From Heliomarina baculiformis (GTDB lineage Bacteria > Pseudomonadota > Alphaproteobacteria > Rhodobacterales > Rhodobacteraceae), in NCBI RefSeq assembly GCF_019966545.1, contig NZ_JAIMIC010000007.1, forward strand, positions 124,001-188,000: a stretch of DNA of 64,000 bases. The letters are read 5' to 3'. Both the position numbers and the translations under genes were made by a program. A model generated the notes under the pieces. That model was not told the DNA's origin and ran no database searches. It was given only the letters and a program-made list of their open reading frames with translations. Every line of letters starts with the position of its first letter. Position 1 is the stretch's first letter. Of this stretch, positions 16,809 through 26,337 are shown one piece after another.

Positions 16809-19073
16809 ATGAGCCATATCCCTACCAAGGCTGAAATCCTTGACTGGATCGCTGCCAACCCGACCCTCAATTCCAAACGCGACATTGCCAAGGCATTTGG
16901 CATCAAGGGTGCCGCGCGGATCGACCTCAAACGTCAGCTGAAAGAGCTTGAAGCAGAAGGTCATCTGGAAAAGCGAAAACGCAGCTATCGCGACCCAGAC
17001 CGCCTACCCCCCGTGAGCGTGCTGCAGATCAAAGAGCCGGACGAAAACGGTGATCTTTTTGCCCGTCCGCTGGAATGGCATGGCGAAGGCGTCGAACCCG
17101 TCGTTCTTATGCTTCTCCGAGCGTCGGACCCGGCTCTGGGTGCTGGCGACAGGATTCTTGCCAAGCTGACCGTGGTTCACGCCGAGGATCACAACTACGA
17201 AGCGCGCCTGATCCGGCGCATCGGTACAAACCCGAAACGTATCCTCGGTATCTTCCGCAAGGGGAGCGAAGGCGGACGGATCGTTCCCATCGATAAATCC
17301 GGCAGCTCCGAATGGACCGTCAGCGAAGATAATCGCCACGGCGCGAAAGAGGGCGAACTGGTCGAGGCCGAGCAGGCCGGACCAAAGGGCCGCATGGGGC
17401 TTCCCCGCGCGCGGGTAATCAACCGGATTGGCGACCCGACCGCGCCGAAAGCGGTTTCGCTCATCGCGATCCACCAGCACGGGATCCCCGATCATTTCCC
17501 CGATGCGGTGATCGATGAAGCGGATCGCGCCAAGCCCGTTGGGCTGTCAGGGCGCGAAGATCTGCGTGACATACCTCTCGTCACGATTGATCCGTGGGAT
17601 GCGCGCGACCACGACGATGCGTGTTTTGCCGAACCCGATGAGGACCCGAAGAATCCCGAGGGCCATGTCATCTGGGTCGCCATCGCCGATGTCGCCGCCT
17701 ATGTGCGGCCCGGCTCTCCGCTCGATATCGAGGCCCGCAAGCGCGGCAATTCCAGCTATTTCCCCGACCGTGTCGTGCCGATGCTGCCAGACCGGCTATC
17801 GGGCGATCTCTGCTCTTTACACGAAGGTGTCCCGCGCGCGGTCGTCGCTGTCAGGATGCAGATCGATAAGGACGGCCATAAGATCGGCCACAAGTTTTTC
17901 CGCGGGCTGATGCGCTCGGCCGCATCCCTGAACTATGAAGAGGTTCAGGCCGCAATGGATGGCCGCCCGAACGACAAGGCCGGACCCTTGTTAGAGACTG
18001 TTATAGAGCCGCTGTATGCTGCCTATGACGCCCTGACACGCGCGCGAGAAAAACGTCAGCCGCTGGAACTCGACCTGCCGGAACGCAAGATTGAACTAAG
18101 CGATGATGGCAAGGTCAGCTCGGTCAAGTTCCGGGATCGCCTCGACGCGCACCGGCTGATCGAGGAATTCATGGTGCTTGCCAATGTCTGCGCCGCCGAA
18201 ACCCTGATCGCCAAGAAATCGCCGCTGCTGTTCCGCGTGCATGAAGAACCCTCACCGGACAAGCTGGAAAGCCTGCGCGACACGGCCAGCGCTGCCGGAT
18301 ATACGCTGGCCAAGGGACAGGTCCTTCAACCCCGGCACCTGAACCAGCTGCTCAATCAAGCCTCGGGACGCGACGACGCCGAGCTGATCAATATCTCCAC
18401 CCTACGCTCGATGACCCAAGCATATTACAGCCCGCAGAATTTCGGGCATTTCGGCCTTGCGCTGCAGCATTACGCGCATTTCACCTCGCCGATCCGCCGT
18501 TACGCAGACCTCATCGTACACCGCGCGCTGATCTCCGCACATGGCTGGGGCAAGGACGGTCTGTCGCTCGAAGAGACAGAACGGCTGGACCAGACCGCAC
18601 AGCATATCTCGGATACCGAGCGTCGTTCGATGCTGGCCGAACGCGATACCACCGACCGCTATCTTGCCGCCTATCTCAGCGAGCGGGTCGGTGACGAATT
18701 CGAAGGGCGCATCAGCGGCATCGCGCGTTTCGGCGTCTTTGTGAAACTGGACGAAACCGGGGCCGACGGGCTGATCCCGATACGTTCGCTGGGCCGTGAG
18801 TATTTCCACTACGATGCCGAGGCGAACACCCTGATGGGGTCGGATACCGGCATGATCATCGGGATCGGCCAGCGCGTTACGGTGAAGCTGTCGCAGGCAA
18901 CGCCCGTAACGGGCGGGCTTGAACTGGAGCTTTTGTCGCTGGATGGAAGCAGCCTTCCCCGCGCACCCTCGCCGGCAGGACGTACCGCAACACGGCGCAA
19001 GGCATCGTCCTACAAGCGCAAGGCAGACAAGACCCGGAAAAAGGTCAGCCGCAAGCGCCGCAGCAGCCGCTAG
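16809..19073 (+). CDS. rnr: ribonuclease R
   Basis: Processive 3'-5' exoribonuclease that degrades structured RNA. 754 residues from ATG 16809. Domains in order: winged-helix (about 1-60; IPTKAEILDWIAANP), cold-shock OB domains (about 70-230), the RNB catalytic domain with the metal-binding aspartates in DPWDARDHDDACFAEP, a C-terminal S1 domain (FEGRISGIARFGVFVKL), and a basic tail (RKVSRKRRSSR) likely to bind RNA. Earlier in-frame starts exist at 16767 and 16773; I prefer 16809 because homologues begin with an MS-IP segment, but no strong ribosome-binding site decides it. Stop codon overlaps that of the convergent racemase gene in CTAG. Confidence 0.94.
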   Translation: MSHIPTKAEILDWIAANPTLNSKRDIAKAFGIKGAARIDLKRQLKELEAEGHLEKRKRSYRDPDRLPPVSVLQIKEPDENGDLFARPLEWHGEGVEPVVLMLLRASDPALGAGDRILAKLTVVHAEDHNYEARLIRRIGTNPKRILGIFRKGSEGGRIVPIDKSGSSEWTVSEDNRHGAKEGELVEAEQAGPKGRMGLPRARVINRIGDPTAPKAVSLIAIHQHGIPDHFPDAVIDEADRAKPVGLSGREDLRDIPLVTIDPWDARDHDDACFAEPDEDPKNPEGHVIWVAIADVAAYVRPGSPLDIEARKRGNSSYFPDRVVPMLPDRLSGDLCSLHEGVPRAVVAVRMQIDKDGHKIGHKFFRGLMRSAASLNYEEVQAAMDGRPNDKAGPLLETVIEPLYAAYDALTRAREKRQPLELDLPERKIELSDDGKVSSVKFRDRLDAHRLIEEFMVLANVCAAETLIAKKSPLLFRVHEEPSPDKLESLRDTASAAGYTLAKGQVLQPRHLNQLLNQASGRDDAELINISTLRSMTQAYYSPQNFGHFGLALQHYAHFTSPIRRYADLIVHRALISAHGWGKDGLSLEETERLDQTAQHISDTERRSMLAERDTTDRYLAAYLSERVGDEFEGRISGIARFGVFVKLDETGADGLIPIRSLGREYFHYDAEANTLMGSDTGMIIGIGQRVTVKLSQATPVTGGLELELLSLDGSSLPRAPSPAGRTATRRKASSYKRKADKTRKKVSRKRRSSR

Positions 19074-19723
19074 GTCATCACCGCGCCCAGCGCCATTGCC
19101 ACGGCTGCCTGAACGGGATCGATCACCGCGATCCCGAGTTCCTTTTCCAACGCGGCGCGGCGCGGTGAGAAACCAGCACAGCCCAGAACCATCGCCCCCG
19201 CACCCATTTCCCTGAGGCGGAAGCCGATTTTCAGGGTCTGATCATAGACATCGTCCGAATGACCGGCATCTTCTGCCGAGGCATTGTTCAGCGGCAATTC
19301 CGCCACCATCCTCGCCTCGACACCCATCTGGCGAATGCGCAACCGGTGGCGCGCGATCGACGCCGGTCCAAGCGCGACAATGCCAAACAAATCCGCCCGC
19401 GCCATCGCGGTCAGAATGCCCGCCTCCTGTATCCCGATCACAGGTTGCGGCACCAATGTCCGGCAGAGGTCGAGCCCCGGGTCTGAAAAACAGGCGATCA
19501 CGAATGCGCTCGCATCCGGCCGCGACCGGATCACTTCCGCCACGTCCAAACCCGCCTTGGCCGCATGTTCCGCCGTTGCAATCGTTGAGGGACCTTTTTC
19601 GATTCTCACCGTCCCGAAAACCGGGCCTTGCCGCAGCGAAAGTGGCTCTATTGCTGTAGAAATCGCTTCTGTGACAGCAATCGAGGAGTTGGGGTTGATA
19701 ACAAGGATCGGACCCGCGCTCAC
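19070..19723 (-). CDS. hydantoin racemase / Asp-Glu racemase family
   Basis: 217 residues, start GTG 19723, overlapping the hydantoinase stop by 4 bases. The two catalytic cysteines of the cofactor-independent racemase fold are C78 (VIACFSDPGLD) and C182 (LGCAGFSP). The CFSDPGL form is characteristic of hydantoin racemases (HyuE/HyuA group) rather than glutamate racemase. With the hydantoinase next to it and a D-specific carbamoylase in the same locus, racemisation of 5-substituted hydantoins is the best prediction; allantoin racemase is a related alternative. Last gene of the leftward operon. Confidence 0.85.
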   Translation of the reverse strand: MSAGPILVINPNSSIAVTEAISTAIEPLSLRQGPVFGTVRIEKGPSTIATAEHAAKAGLDVAEVIRSRPDASAFVIACFSDPGLDLCRTLVPQPVIGIQEAGILTAMARADLFGIVALGPASIARHRLRIRQMGVEARMVAELPLNNASAEDAGHSDDVYDQTLKIGFRLREMGAGAMVLGCAGFSPRRAALEKELGIAVIDPVQAAVAMALGAVMT

Positions 19724-21177
19724 GGTGCAATCCTCGCACCAAAGTTACGCGCCGGATCCAGTTCCTTTGCAAGGTATCCGCGCCCCTTGCCGAGATCCAC
19801 GGGTGCACGCGGTACGAACCGGCCCTGCCCCTCTTGGCCTTTCAACTCGCCATGTTCAACGATGACGGCGCCCCGGTTCAGAACGATCTCGGGCACGCCG
19901 GTCAATTCCATACCTTCGAAGGGCGTGTAATCCATGTTGTCGTGCTGATCGGCAAGCGTCGCCTTACGCGTAACCTCAGGGTTCCAGATCGCGATATCCG
20001 CGTCCATGCCCGGTGCCAGTCCACCTTTTTTGGTCACCCCAAAGGTCTTGGCCGCATTCGTCGATGACAGCGCCACGAATTCGTTCAGCGAGATACGCCC
20101 TTTCACCACGCCTTCCGAGAACAGATAGGGCAGACGCGCGGCAATCCCCGGCATGCCATTCGCGATTTTGGGATAAGGGATATCGCGCCCGTTCATGAAC
20201 TTGCCCGTATCGTCGAACCTGTACGGCGCGTGATCCGAACTTACGGATTCAAACGTCCCGCTTTGGACATGGCGCCACAGGGCCTCTTGCGTTTCGGCAT
20301 CTCGCAGCGGCGGCGAGCAGACAAACTTCGCCCCATCCATCCCCGGCTGATCCAGTTTTTCCCTTGTTAGGGCCAGATATTGCGGACAGGTCTCGGCAAA
20401 CAGCCGCGTTCCCGCCAGCTTTTCGCGCTGCACGATGGCCGCGCCGCCGGCGGTTGACACATGCACGATGAACAGCGGCGCATCGACCAACTTGGCAAGC
20501 GAAACCGCGCGGTTGATCGCCTCTTCCTCGGCCAGTTCCGGACGCGAAATCGCGTGGTACTTCGGTTCTGTCAGATCGGCGGCGACCAACCGTTTGTTCA
20601 TCCAATTGATCATGTCGTTGTTTTCGGCATGAACCATGGTGATAGCGCCATGCGCCCGCGCCACGGTCAGGATGTCCAGCATCCCGCCGTCACCGATATT
20701 CATCATGTCATAGGTCATGAAGACCTTGAACGAGGTGATCCCCCGCTTGAAAGCCCTCGGCAGCTGATCCTCGAGCACCTCGGCACTCGGGTCGGTCACT
20801 ATCAGATGGTAACTGTAGTCGATCACCGACCGCGCCGCACGCTGGTCGTAGGTAGCAATCACATCGTCAATCGATTGCCCGCGATGCTGGGCGGCGAAGG
20901 GGATGAAAGAAGAGTTTCCCCCAAAAGCCGCTGAAATAGAGCCTGATAAATAGTCATCGGCCCCCATGATCCCCGAGGAGCTTTCCTGCGCGATATGGGC
21001 ATGCGCCTCGATCCCGCCGGGCATGACCAGCCGCCCGCCTGCGTCGATCCGGCGCTCGCCCCCCGGCAAGGATTCGGCCAGGGCAACGATCCGGCCGTCC
21101 CGAATCCCGATATCGCCCTTGCTGGTTTCGCTTGCGGTGACAAGCGTCCCCCCGTGGATCACCGTATCGAATTCCAT
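19720..21177 (-). CDS. hydA: dihydropyrimidinase / D-hydantoinase
   Basis: 485 residues, a binuclear-zinc cyclic amidohydrolase that opens hydantoin or dihydropyrimidine rings to N-carbamoyl amino acids. Zinc ligands are visible: H59 and H61 (GIEAHAHI), carboxylated K151 (GITSFKVFMTYD), H183 (MVHAEN), H239 (FIVHVST) and the aspartate in SSDHAPY. Start at ATG 21177 (MEFDTVIHGG). Bacterial dihydropyrimidinases and D-hydantoinases are the same family. Because the locus has a D-carbamoylase and racemase and no NAD-dependent dihydropyrimidine dehydrogenase genes nearby, I favour hydantoin or a related ureide over uracil as substrate. It starts 16 bases after the FAD oxidoreductase stop. Confidence 0.9.
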   Translation of the reverse strand: MEFDTVIHGGTLVTASETSKGDIGIRDGRIVALAESLPGGERRIDAGGRLVMPGGIEAHAHIAQESSSGIMGADDYLSGSISAAFGGNSSFIPFAAQHRGQSIDDVIATYDQRAARSVIDYSYHLIVTDPSAEVLEDQLPRAFKRGITSFKVFMTYDMMNIGDGGMLDILTVARAHGAITMVHAENNDMINWMNKRLVAADLTEPKYHAISRPELAEEEAINRAVSLAKLVDAPLFIVHVSTAGGAAIVQREKLAGTRLFAETCPQYLALTREKLDQPGMDGAKFVCSPPLRDAETQEALWRHVQSGTFESVSSDHAPYRFDDTGKFMNGRDIPYPKIANGMPGIAARLPYLFSEGVVKGRISLNEFVALSSTNAAKTFGVTKKGGLAPGMDADIAIWNPEVTRKATLADQHDNMDYTPFEGMELTGVPEIVLNRGAVIVEHGELKGQEGQGRFVPRAPVDLGKGRGYLAKELDPARNFGARIAP

Positions 21178-21193
21178 GGCCCGGCTCCTTTTC

Positions 21194-22492
21194 TTAGACT
21201 TTATCGCGCTGCCGCAACTCGCGGGCATCCTGATAGGCGTACCACTGGGTCATCGCGAGCGCCCCATGCGGGGCAAGACGGCGGAACGGCACGGCTTCGA
21301 ACGGCAGATCGTCAAAGGCCGTGTCGCGATCGGGCTGGCGCAGGATCTTGCGCGCCAGTTTCATCCCGAAATAGAGACTGCGAGTCACGCCCGATCCACA
21401 ATACCCGCCCGCGACCCAGACCCCGTCATGATGGCCGATATGGGGGCTGTGATCGGTCGTATAGGCGACATACCCGGCCCAGAAATGGCTGAAGCTGACC
21501 GAGGCGAGCTGCGGAAACACGCGCAGCATCGCCTTGCGAAATGCCGCCATGCGCGACGCCTCAGACGCGCCGGGCACCCCCATACGACCTCCGAAAATGA
21601 ATCGTTTTCGATCCGGGGTCGGACGATACCACATGAACACGCGCCCCGATTCACCATGCATCCGGTTCAGCGGCGTCAGCTCGGCCATGACGTCGGCGCT
21701 CAGTTCTTCGGTCGCCACCGCAGCTGTTTCGATCGGCACCATGCGGCTCGACATGACCTGTGTACGCTTGTCGGCATAGGCGTTTGTCGCCACGACAATT
21801 TCGGTCGCGTGGATCACGCCCCGGGCGCACTTCACGTTCAGCCCGGTCGCGTCGTTGTCCCAACCGGAAACGGCGCATTCGGGGAGGATCGTCGCCCCGG
21901 CCTCTTGCGCGACCCGCGCCAGTTCCAGCACCAGTTTGCGCGGGTGGATACCGCCGTCACGGTGATAGATCACGCCGCCACGGTAGAAATCGGTCCCGAT
22001 CTGGGCGCGCTGATCGCTTTGCGGCACCATCTCGGTCGGCAGACCAAGGTTCTTGCCCAGCCAGTCGCACTCCCGCGCCGTCGATTCATAATCCGCCGCT
22101 GTCCGCGCCCCGCGGAAACGCCCGACCGGCTGGTAGTCGCAGGCCAGCTTGTTCTCTTTGACGAATGCCTCGAAGTAATCGAGCGCAAGGATACCTTCGC
22201 GCATGATCCCGAGTGTCTTCTCATCACCGTATTTCGCAATCAGCCCCGAGGTGCCCAGCTTGTGAAAACTTGGGCCGACCATGCCACCATTGCGCGACGA
22301 ACAGCCCGCGCCGATACGACCCGCTTCAAGCACGACAACCCTGCGGCCGGATTGCGCAAGGTGAAAAGCGGTCGACAGTCCTGTGTAACCCGCCCCGATC
22401 ACCACCACGTCAGCATGGCGTGGCAGTTTTGCAGGATGGACCAGCGTTGGTTCCGGCACTTCCTCGTCCCAGTAAATACGCTGATCCGTCAT
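21194..22492 (-). CDS. FAD-dependent oxidoreductase (DAO/PuuB-like)
   Basis: 432 residues. The FAD-binding Rossmann motif VIGAGYTGLSTAFHLAQSG begins near residue 36, preceded by an N-terminal tail with the YWDEEVPEPT pattern seen in gamma-glutamylputrescine-oxidase-like enzymes. Later features: RIGAGCSSRNGGMVGPSF and a C-terminal HHDGVWVAGGYCGSGV flavin-contact segment. Family members oxidise amines, N-methyl amino acids or D-amino acids. In this operon the natural role would be oxidation of the amino acid freed by hydantoinase plus carbamoylase; this is inference. Starts 2 bases after the DUF1028 stop. Confidence 0.85.
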   Translation of the reverse strand: MTDQRIYWDEEVPEPTLVHPAKLPRHADVVVIGAGYTGLSTAFHLAQSGRRVVVLEAGRIGAGCSSRNGGMVGPSFHKLGTSGLIAKYGDEKTLGIMREGILALDYFEAFVKENKLACDYQPVGRFRGARTAADYESTARECDWLGKNLGLPTEMVPQSDQRAQIGTDFYRGGVIYHRDGGIHPRKLVLELARVAQEAGATILPECAVSGWDNDATGLNVKCARGVIHATEIVVATNAYADKRTQVMSSRMVPIETAAVATEELSADVMAELTPLNRMHGESGRVFMWYRPTPDRKRFIFGGRMGVPGASEASRMAAFRKAMLRVFPQLASVSFSHFWAGYVAYTTDHSPHIGHHDGVWVAGGYCGSGVTRSLYFGMKLARKILRQPDRDTAFDDLPFEAVPFRRLAPHGALAMTQWYAYQDARELRQRDKV

Positions 22493-22494
22493 TT

Positions 22495-23256
22495 TCAGTC
22501 CCTCAATGCCCAACTATCCCGATGCCGCGCCGTGGGAAACCGTGCTTCCAGCCCCAGTTCGGCAATCTGCTCTATACTTGCTTCGAACAGGCTGCGCATC
22601 ACCGGAATGGTATCGGGCTCAAGTGCCACGCGCCGCAGATCGTCTGCCCGACCCTCATAGGCATCAAACAGCGCACGCAAATCCTCGACGGCGGTCTTTT
22701 CCGACATGTCCACCCGCAGGTCGAGCGTATCCATCCCCAATTCGCCCGACACGCGCAGCGCGGCCGACCGCAACGGCCCAAGAACCTCGCCACCCGCATC
22801 ACGCCCGGCTTCGAGACCGCGCATCAGACGTTCGCCCAGCGGCAGCTCCGGGCTGCGCACAAAGGCCTCCGCCATCGCATCGGTCACCTTGTCATTGGCA
22901 AGGATATTGCCAAGCGCAAGGCAGTCCTTGTCGATGCTATGGGTATAGATCGAATACATCCGGCGACCGTGATACACCGCCGCCTGCCCCTTGGCATCCA
23001 GCGCGCCGATCTGCCGCCATTCGATATTTTCTGACGATACGCTGACCTTGGACACCGTCGCATCAGCCGACTCTCCGGCTTTCAACAACGAGATACCCAG
23101 ATCGCCAAGACGGCTGTCGGTGCGGTGCTGCGACAGCATCGCCCCCTTGCCGTGGGCAAGCCGCAGACAACGACCGCCTACCGCCAGATCCGACGTCGTG
23201 ATGACGCCGCCAAAGGCACCGGTCCGCGCACAGCGGCCAACCATTGAAAATGTCAC
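22495..23256 (-). CDS. DUF1028 protein, copy 1 (predicted Ntn-hydrolase fold)
   Basis: 253 residues from GTG 23256, which has AGGAGA 6 bases upstream. The protein begins M-TFSMVGRCARTGAFGG, matching DUF1028 (COG3342), whose members start with a conserved Thr after the initiator Met, as expected for an N-terminal-nucleophile hydrolase. Further conserved points: GAMLSQHRTDSRLGDLGI, KDCLALGNILAN and the DLRVDMSE segment. Compared with the second copy (30688-31362) it has about 25 extra residues, mainly at the C-terminal end (to HRDSWALRD). No enzyme activity is established for the family; its place between the amidohydrolase and FAD oxidoreductase genes implies a role in this pathway. Confidence 0.85.
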   Translation of the reverse strand: MTFSMVGRCARTGAFGGVITTSDLAVGGRCLRLAHGKGAMLSQHRTDSRLGDLGISLLKAGESADATVSKVSVSSENIEWRQIGALDAKGQAAVYHGRRMYSIYTHSIDKDCLALGNILANDKVTDAMAEAFVRSPELPLGERLMRGLEAGRDAGGEVLGPLRSAALRVSGELGMDTLDLRVDMSEKTAVEDLRALFDAYEGRADDLRRVALEPDTIPVMRSLFEASIEQIAELGLEARFPTARHRDSWALRD

Positions 23257-23282
23257 AGCAGATCTCCTCTTTTCTTGCTGTT

Positions 23283-24650
23283 CTACGCGGGGTCGGTGGC
23301 GGGCAGCGGCACACCACGATCCTCGGCGCTGAATCTTTCCCACATCGCGTCCGTCGCCGCCTGCGCTTCGACGATTGCGGTGCGTTCATCGATGGTGGTC
23401 AACTGCCCGTCGCGCATCAAGAACCGGCCATCGACCATCGTGTCCGTCACGACACCCGGGTGTCCGTAATGAAGCAGGTTAGACACCGCCGAGAGGCGCG
23501 GCATCATCGCCGGGGTCATCAGATTGAATAGCGCAAGATCCGCCTTCATCCCCACCGCAATAGAGCCGATTTGCGGGTGATCCAGCGCCTTGGCGGCGTT
23601 GACCGTTGCGTAGTTGAAAACCGTCTGCGGCGACGGCGTAACCGAACGCCCATAGGCCCCACGGTGCAGCGTCATCGCCATCTTCATCGCGTGAAACATA
23701 TCCTCGGTCATGTTGTCCGTGCCCAGCACGATTTTGACACCATGGTCGAGGATCGACCGCATCGGCAGCGGGTGCGGCCCTTTGGCCGACATCGACGCCG
23801 GACAATGTCCGAGCCACGTGCCCGTCTCGGCCAGTCGCGCCACATCGGAGTCATTGCAGAAAGTCCAATGCACCGCGATCAGATCGTCGCCGAGAAAATC
23901 GTTCTGATCCAGATACTCGGTCGAGGTGCAGCCATGCAGTTTCTCGACCTGCTCCTTTTCGCTGATGATCTGGCTAAGATGCACCGTGCGGCGCAGCCCG
24001 TGTTCGCGTGCGAGTTTCTTCAACTCACCCAGCATCCAAGGACTGCAATTGTCCGGCCCGTGGGCTGCTATCATGACGCGCACCCGGTCGTCCTCGGCCC
24101 CGTGGAACTCGTCGATCAAGGCACGGGTCCGGGTCAGGAATGTTTCGCCGAACTCGCGATCAAAGCGATAAGTGCCCGCGCCAACCTCGGTCGTCACCGC
24201 ATCGGCGCAGCTTTCCGCCAGCCAGAGCCGTACGCCCGAGTCGATCATCGTCGGGGCGTAATCGGCAACGTGACGCAACGGATCAACCATGGTCGTGGTC
24301 CCCGACCGGATCGCCTCGGCGCACGCCAACTTCGCAATGGCCGCCCGTTCCTGCGGTTCCAGCAGGTAAGAGGCCGGCACCATGTATTGGTAGACCAGGT
24401 TGCCCTCGATATCCTCGACCGTACCTTTGAGCACCAGCAGAACCGAATGGGTATGCGAATTGATCAGGCCCGGCGACACCAGCTTGTCCGAGGCATCTAC
24501 CACCTCGAAAGACTCGAAATCGCTGCCGTTCAGCGCCTCGGGGATCGCGACGATCTTTTTGCCTTCGACCGCTATATGCCCCGCGCGCACTTCGGGCATC
24601 CCGCTTTCATGGCTTATATAGCGGGGATTCTTGAAGAGATACTTGCTCAT
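23283..24650 (-). CDS. amidohydrolase-superfamily deaminase/chlorohydrolase-like enzyme
   Basis: 455 residues, TIM-barrel metal hydrolase of the AtzA/TrzN/guanine-deaminase group. Ligands: H66 and H68 (LINSHTHSV), H224 (RTVHLSQ), H261 (AVHWTFCND) and D312 (GTDNMTEDMF), with an acid-base glutamate near 231-233 (SEKEQ). This mononuclear pattern is typical of aminohydrolases acting on imino or amino groups of N-heterocycles. Such an enzyme could turn a cyclic guanidine or aminated ring into the hydantoin used downstream; the exact substrate is not known. Overlaps the upstream permease gene by 4 bases, so it is translationally coupled to the transporter. Confidence 0.83.
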   Translation of the reverse strand: MSKYLFKNPRYISHESGMPEVRAGHIAVEGKKIVAIPEALNGSDFESFEVVDASDKLVSPGLINSHTHSVLLVLKGTVEDIEGNLVYQYMVPASYLLEPQERAAIAKLACAEAIRSGTTTMVDPLRHVADYAPTMIDSGVRLWLAESCADAVTTEVGAGTYRFDREFGETFLTRTRALIDEFHGAEDDRVRVMIAAHGPDNCSPWMLGELKKLAREHGLRRTVHLSQIISEKEQVEKLHGCTSTEYLDQNDFLGDDLIAVHWTFCNDSDVARLAETGTWLGHCPASMSAKGPHPLPMRSILDHGVKIVLGTDNMTEDMFHAMKMAMTLHRGAYGRSVTPSPQTVFNYATVNAAKALDHPQIGSIAVGMKADLALFNLMTPAMMPRLSAVSNLLHYGHPGVVTDTMVDGRFLMRDGQLTTIDERTAIVEAQAATDAMWERFSAEDRGVPLPATDPA

Positions 24651-25426
24651 GACGTCCGCCGCAGCGCCGTGATCGCCGTTATCAACAGGGTCAGCAAAAC
24701 CAGCAGGGTTGCAACCGCCGCGATGGTCGGGTCGATATTGTCCTGAATGCCTTCCCAGATCTTCTTGGGCAGCGTCGTCACCCGGCGCACGGTGATGAAC
24801 AGCACACCGACAATCTCGTCAAAGCTGACGATGAAAGCAAAGATGAACCCGGTCAGAATACCCGGCTTGGCCGCAGGCACGACCACCGCCATTACTGTTT
24901 GCCAGACCGAGGCACCAAGACTCCGCGCCGCTCGCGGAATATTCCGATCAAGGTTGACCAGCGCTGCAAAGACCGAGATCGACACATAGGGCAGCGCCAA
25001 AAGCGTGTGCGCAAGGATGACGCCAAAGCTCGTGTCGATCAGCCCAAGATGCACCCAGAACCGATAGAACCCAAGCGACTGCACCACCGGCGGCACCAGT
25101 ATCGGCGTGATCAAAACCCACCGCGCAATGGCCGAGGCACGATCCGAAAGGAACCAGCAACCGATGGCAAAGGCGGTGCCCAACACGGCAGCACAGGTCG
25201 CCACGACCAGACCGATCCAGATGCTCGACCACGTTGCGTGCAACCATTCGGTATCGCTGAAATAATTGACGTAGTGCTGCATCGACAGATGCTCTTTCGG
25301 CAGGCCGATATAGCTTGTGTCGGTCAGGGACACCGGAATGACGACCAGCAGCGGCAGCACCAAAAAGGCAAGGATCAGCCAGGCGCCGGTCTGAAAAAAG
25401 ATGCGAAACGCGGATACCGGCATCAT
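24647..25426 (-). CDS. ABC transporter permease, PotC-like
   Basis: 259 residues with about six membrane helices, the first at WLILAFLVLPLLVVIPVSL. The EAA loop that contacts the ATPase reads AARSLGASVWQTVMAVVVPAAKPG, near residues 168-190. Resembles PotC-type permeases of the spermidine/putrescine class. Overlaps both neighbours by 4 bases (permease upstream, amidohydrolase downstream), so transport and catabolism are one translational unit. Confidence 0.9.
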   Translation of the reverse strand: MMPVSAFRIFFQTGAWLILAFLVLPLLVVIPVSLTDTSYIGLPKEHLSMQHYVNYFSDTEWLHATWSSIWIGLVVATCAAVLGTAFAIGCWFLSDRASAIARWVLITPILVPPVVQSLGFYRFWVHLGLIDTSFGVILAHTLLALPYVSISVFAALVNLDRNIPRAARSLGASVWQTVMAVVVPAAKPGILTGFIFAFIVSFDEIVGVLFITVRRVTTLPKKIWEGIQDNIDPTIAAVATLLVLLTLLITAITALRRTS

Positions 25427-26265
25427 TTACGCTCCAGCAGGGCAGACCGCAGATTGATAAAGCGGGATGCAATCAAAAGAACAAGGGCGGTCGCTATCAG
25501 CAAGCCGACGGACAGGGCCGAGCCAAGACCCCAGTTCAGGAACTCCTGGATCTGGTAGGTGATGTATTCCGAGATCATCAGAACACGCCCGCCACCAAGC
25601 AGCGCAGGCGTCACGTAGAACCCCAGAGACAGCACGAACACAAGCAGCGCGCCGGACATCACACCGGGAATAGTCTGCGGAAAGTAGACGTTCCAGAACG
25701 CCGTCCATTCACTGGCTCCAAGCCCGCGCGCCGCCTTGACATACGCGTCGGAAATGCCGCGCATATTTGTCATCATCGGTAGGATCGCAAAGGGCAGCAT
25801 GACGTGGATCATCGCGATCAGAACGCCGAATTCATTATGCATGAGCCGCAGCGGAGACTCGATGATCCCGGCATCGCGCAGTGTGTCATTCACAAGGCCT
25901 GAACGGCCCAGCAGAACGATCCAGCTGAACGACCGGATCAGAACCGATACCCAGAACGGCAGGATGACAAGCGCCAGCATAAGCGGCGTGAACTTGTTGG
26001 CAAAGTTGCTGATAGAATAGGCCACGATATAGCCCAGCAGCAGGCAACCGACGGTGGTGATCGCGGCGACCCGGAAAGTCAGCACGAAACTGGTTTTGAC
26101 CGCGCTGGATTCGGCCATTTTGACAAAATTGTCGACTCCGGTCGTCGGCTCGGTAAAGGCGATCTCCCAGATGCCCAGAACCGGCAGGATGTAAAAGACG
26201 ATCATGATCGTCAGGGCAGGCGCCACCAGCATCCAGTAGCTGACTTTTTCGTTGAGACGACCCAT
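25423..26265 (-). CDS. ABC transporter permease, PotB-like
   Basis: 280 residues from ATG 26265 (MGRLNEKVSYWMLVAPALTI). Six or so membrane helices; EAA loop AARGLGASEWTAFWNVYFPQTIPG near residues 178-201. An upstream in-frame start at 26316 lies within the terminator hairpin and is rejected. Partner of the permease encoded next. A hairpin with T-run between the binding-protein gene and this one probably lowers permease expression relative to the binding protein. Confidence 0.9.
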   Translation of the reverse strand: MGRLNEKVSYWMLVAPALTIMIVFYILPVLGIWEIAFTEPTTGVDNFVKMAESSAVKTSFVLTFRVAAITTVGCLLLGYIVAYSISNFANKFTPLMLALVILPFWVSVLIRSFSWIVLLGRSGLVNDTLRDAGIIESPLRLMHNEFGVLIAMIHVMLPFAILPMMTNMRGISDAYVKAARGLGASEWTAFWNVYFPQTIPGVMSGALLVFVLSLGFYVTPALLGGGRVLMISEYITYQIQEFLNWGLGSALSVGLLIATALVLLIASRFINLRSALLERK

Positions 26266-26290
26266 GCAAGCTCCGGCAGTCGAAATTCGG

Positions 26291-26326
26291 AAAAAACGGG
26301 GCCATCGGCATCGCACGACAGCCCCG
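26291..26326 (-). terminator. attenuator-like terminator between binding-protein and permease genes
   Basis: On the minus strand, CGGGGCUGUCG pairs with CGAUGGCCCCG (11 bp, two G-U pairs, eight-base loop, plus-strand 26297-26326), directly followed by six T (26296-26291). It lies 12 bases after the binding-protein stop. Confidence 0.8.
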
Positions 26327-26337
26327 CAGGGGAGGGA

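Noticed and set aside
20966-22660. 564-codon plus-strand open frame opposite the hydantoinase and FAD oxidoreductase genes
   Set aside because: Low-complexity Arg/Pro/His-rich translation, no domain, antisense to two strongly supported genes.
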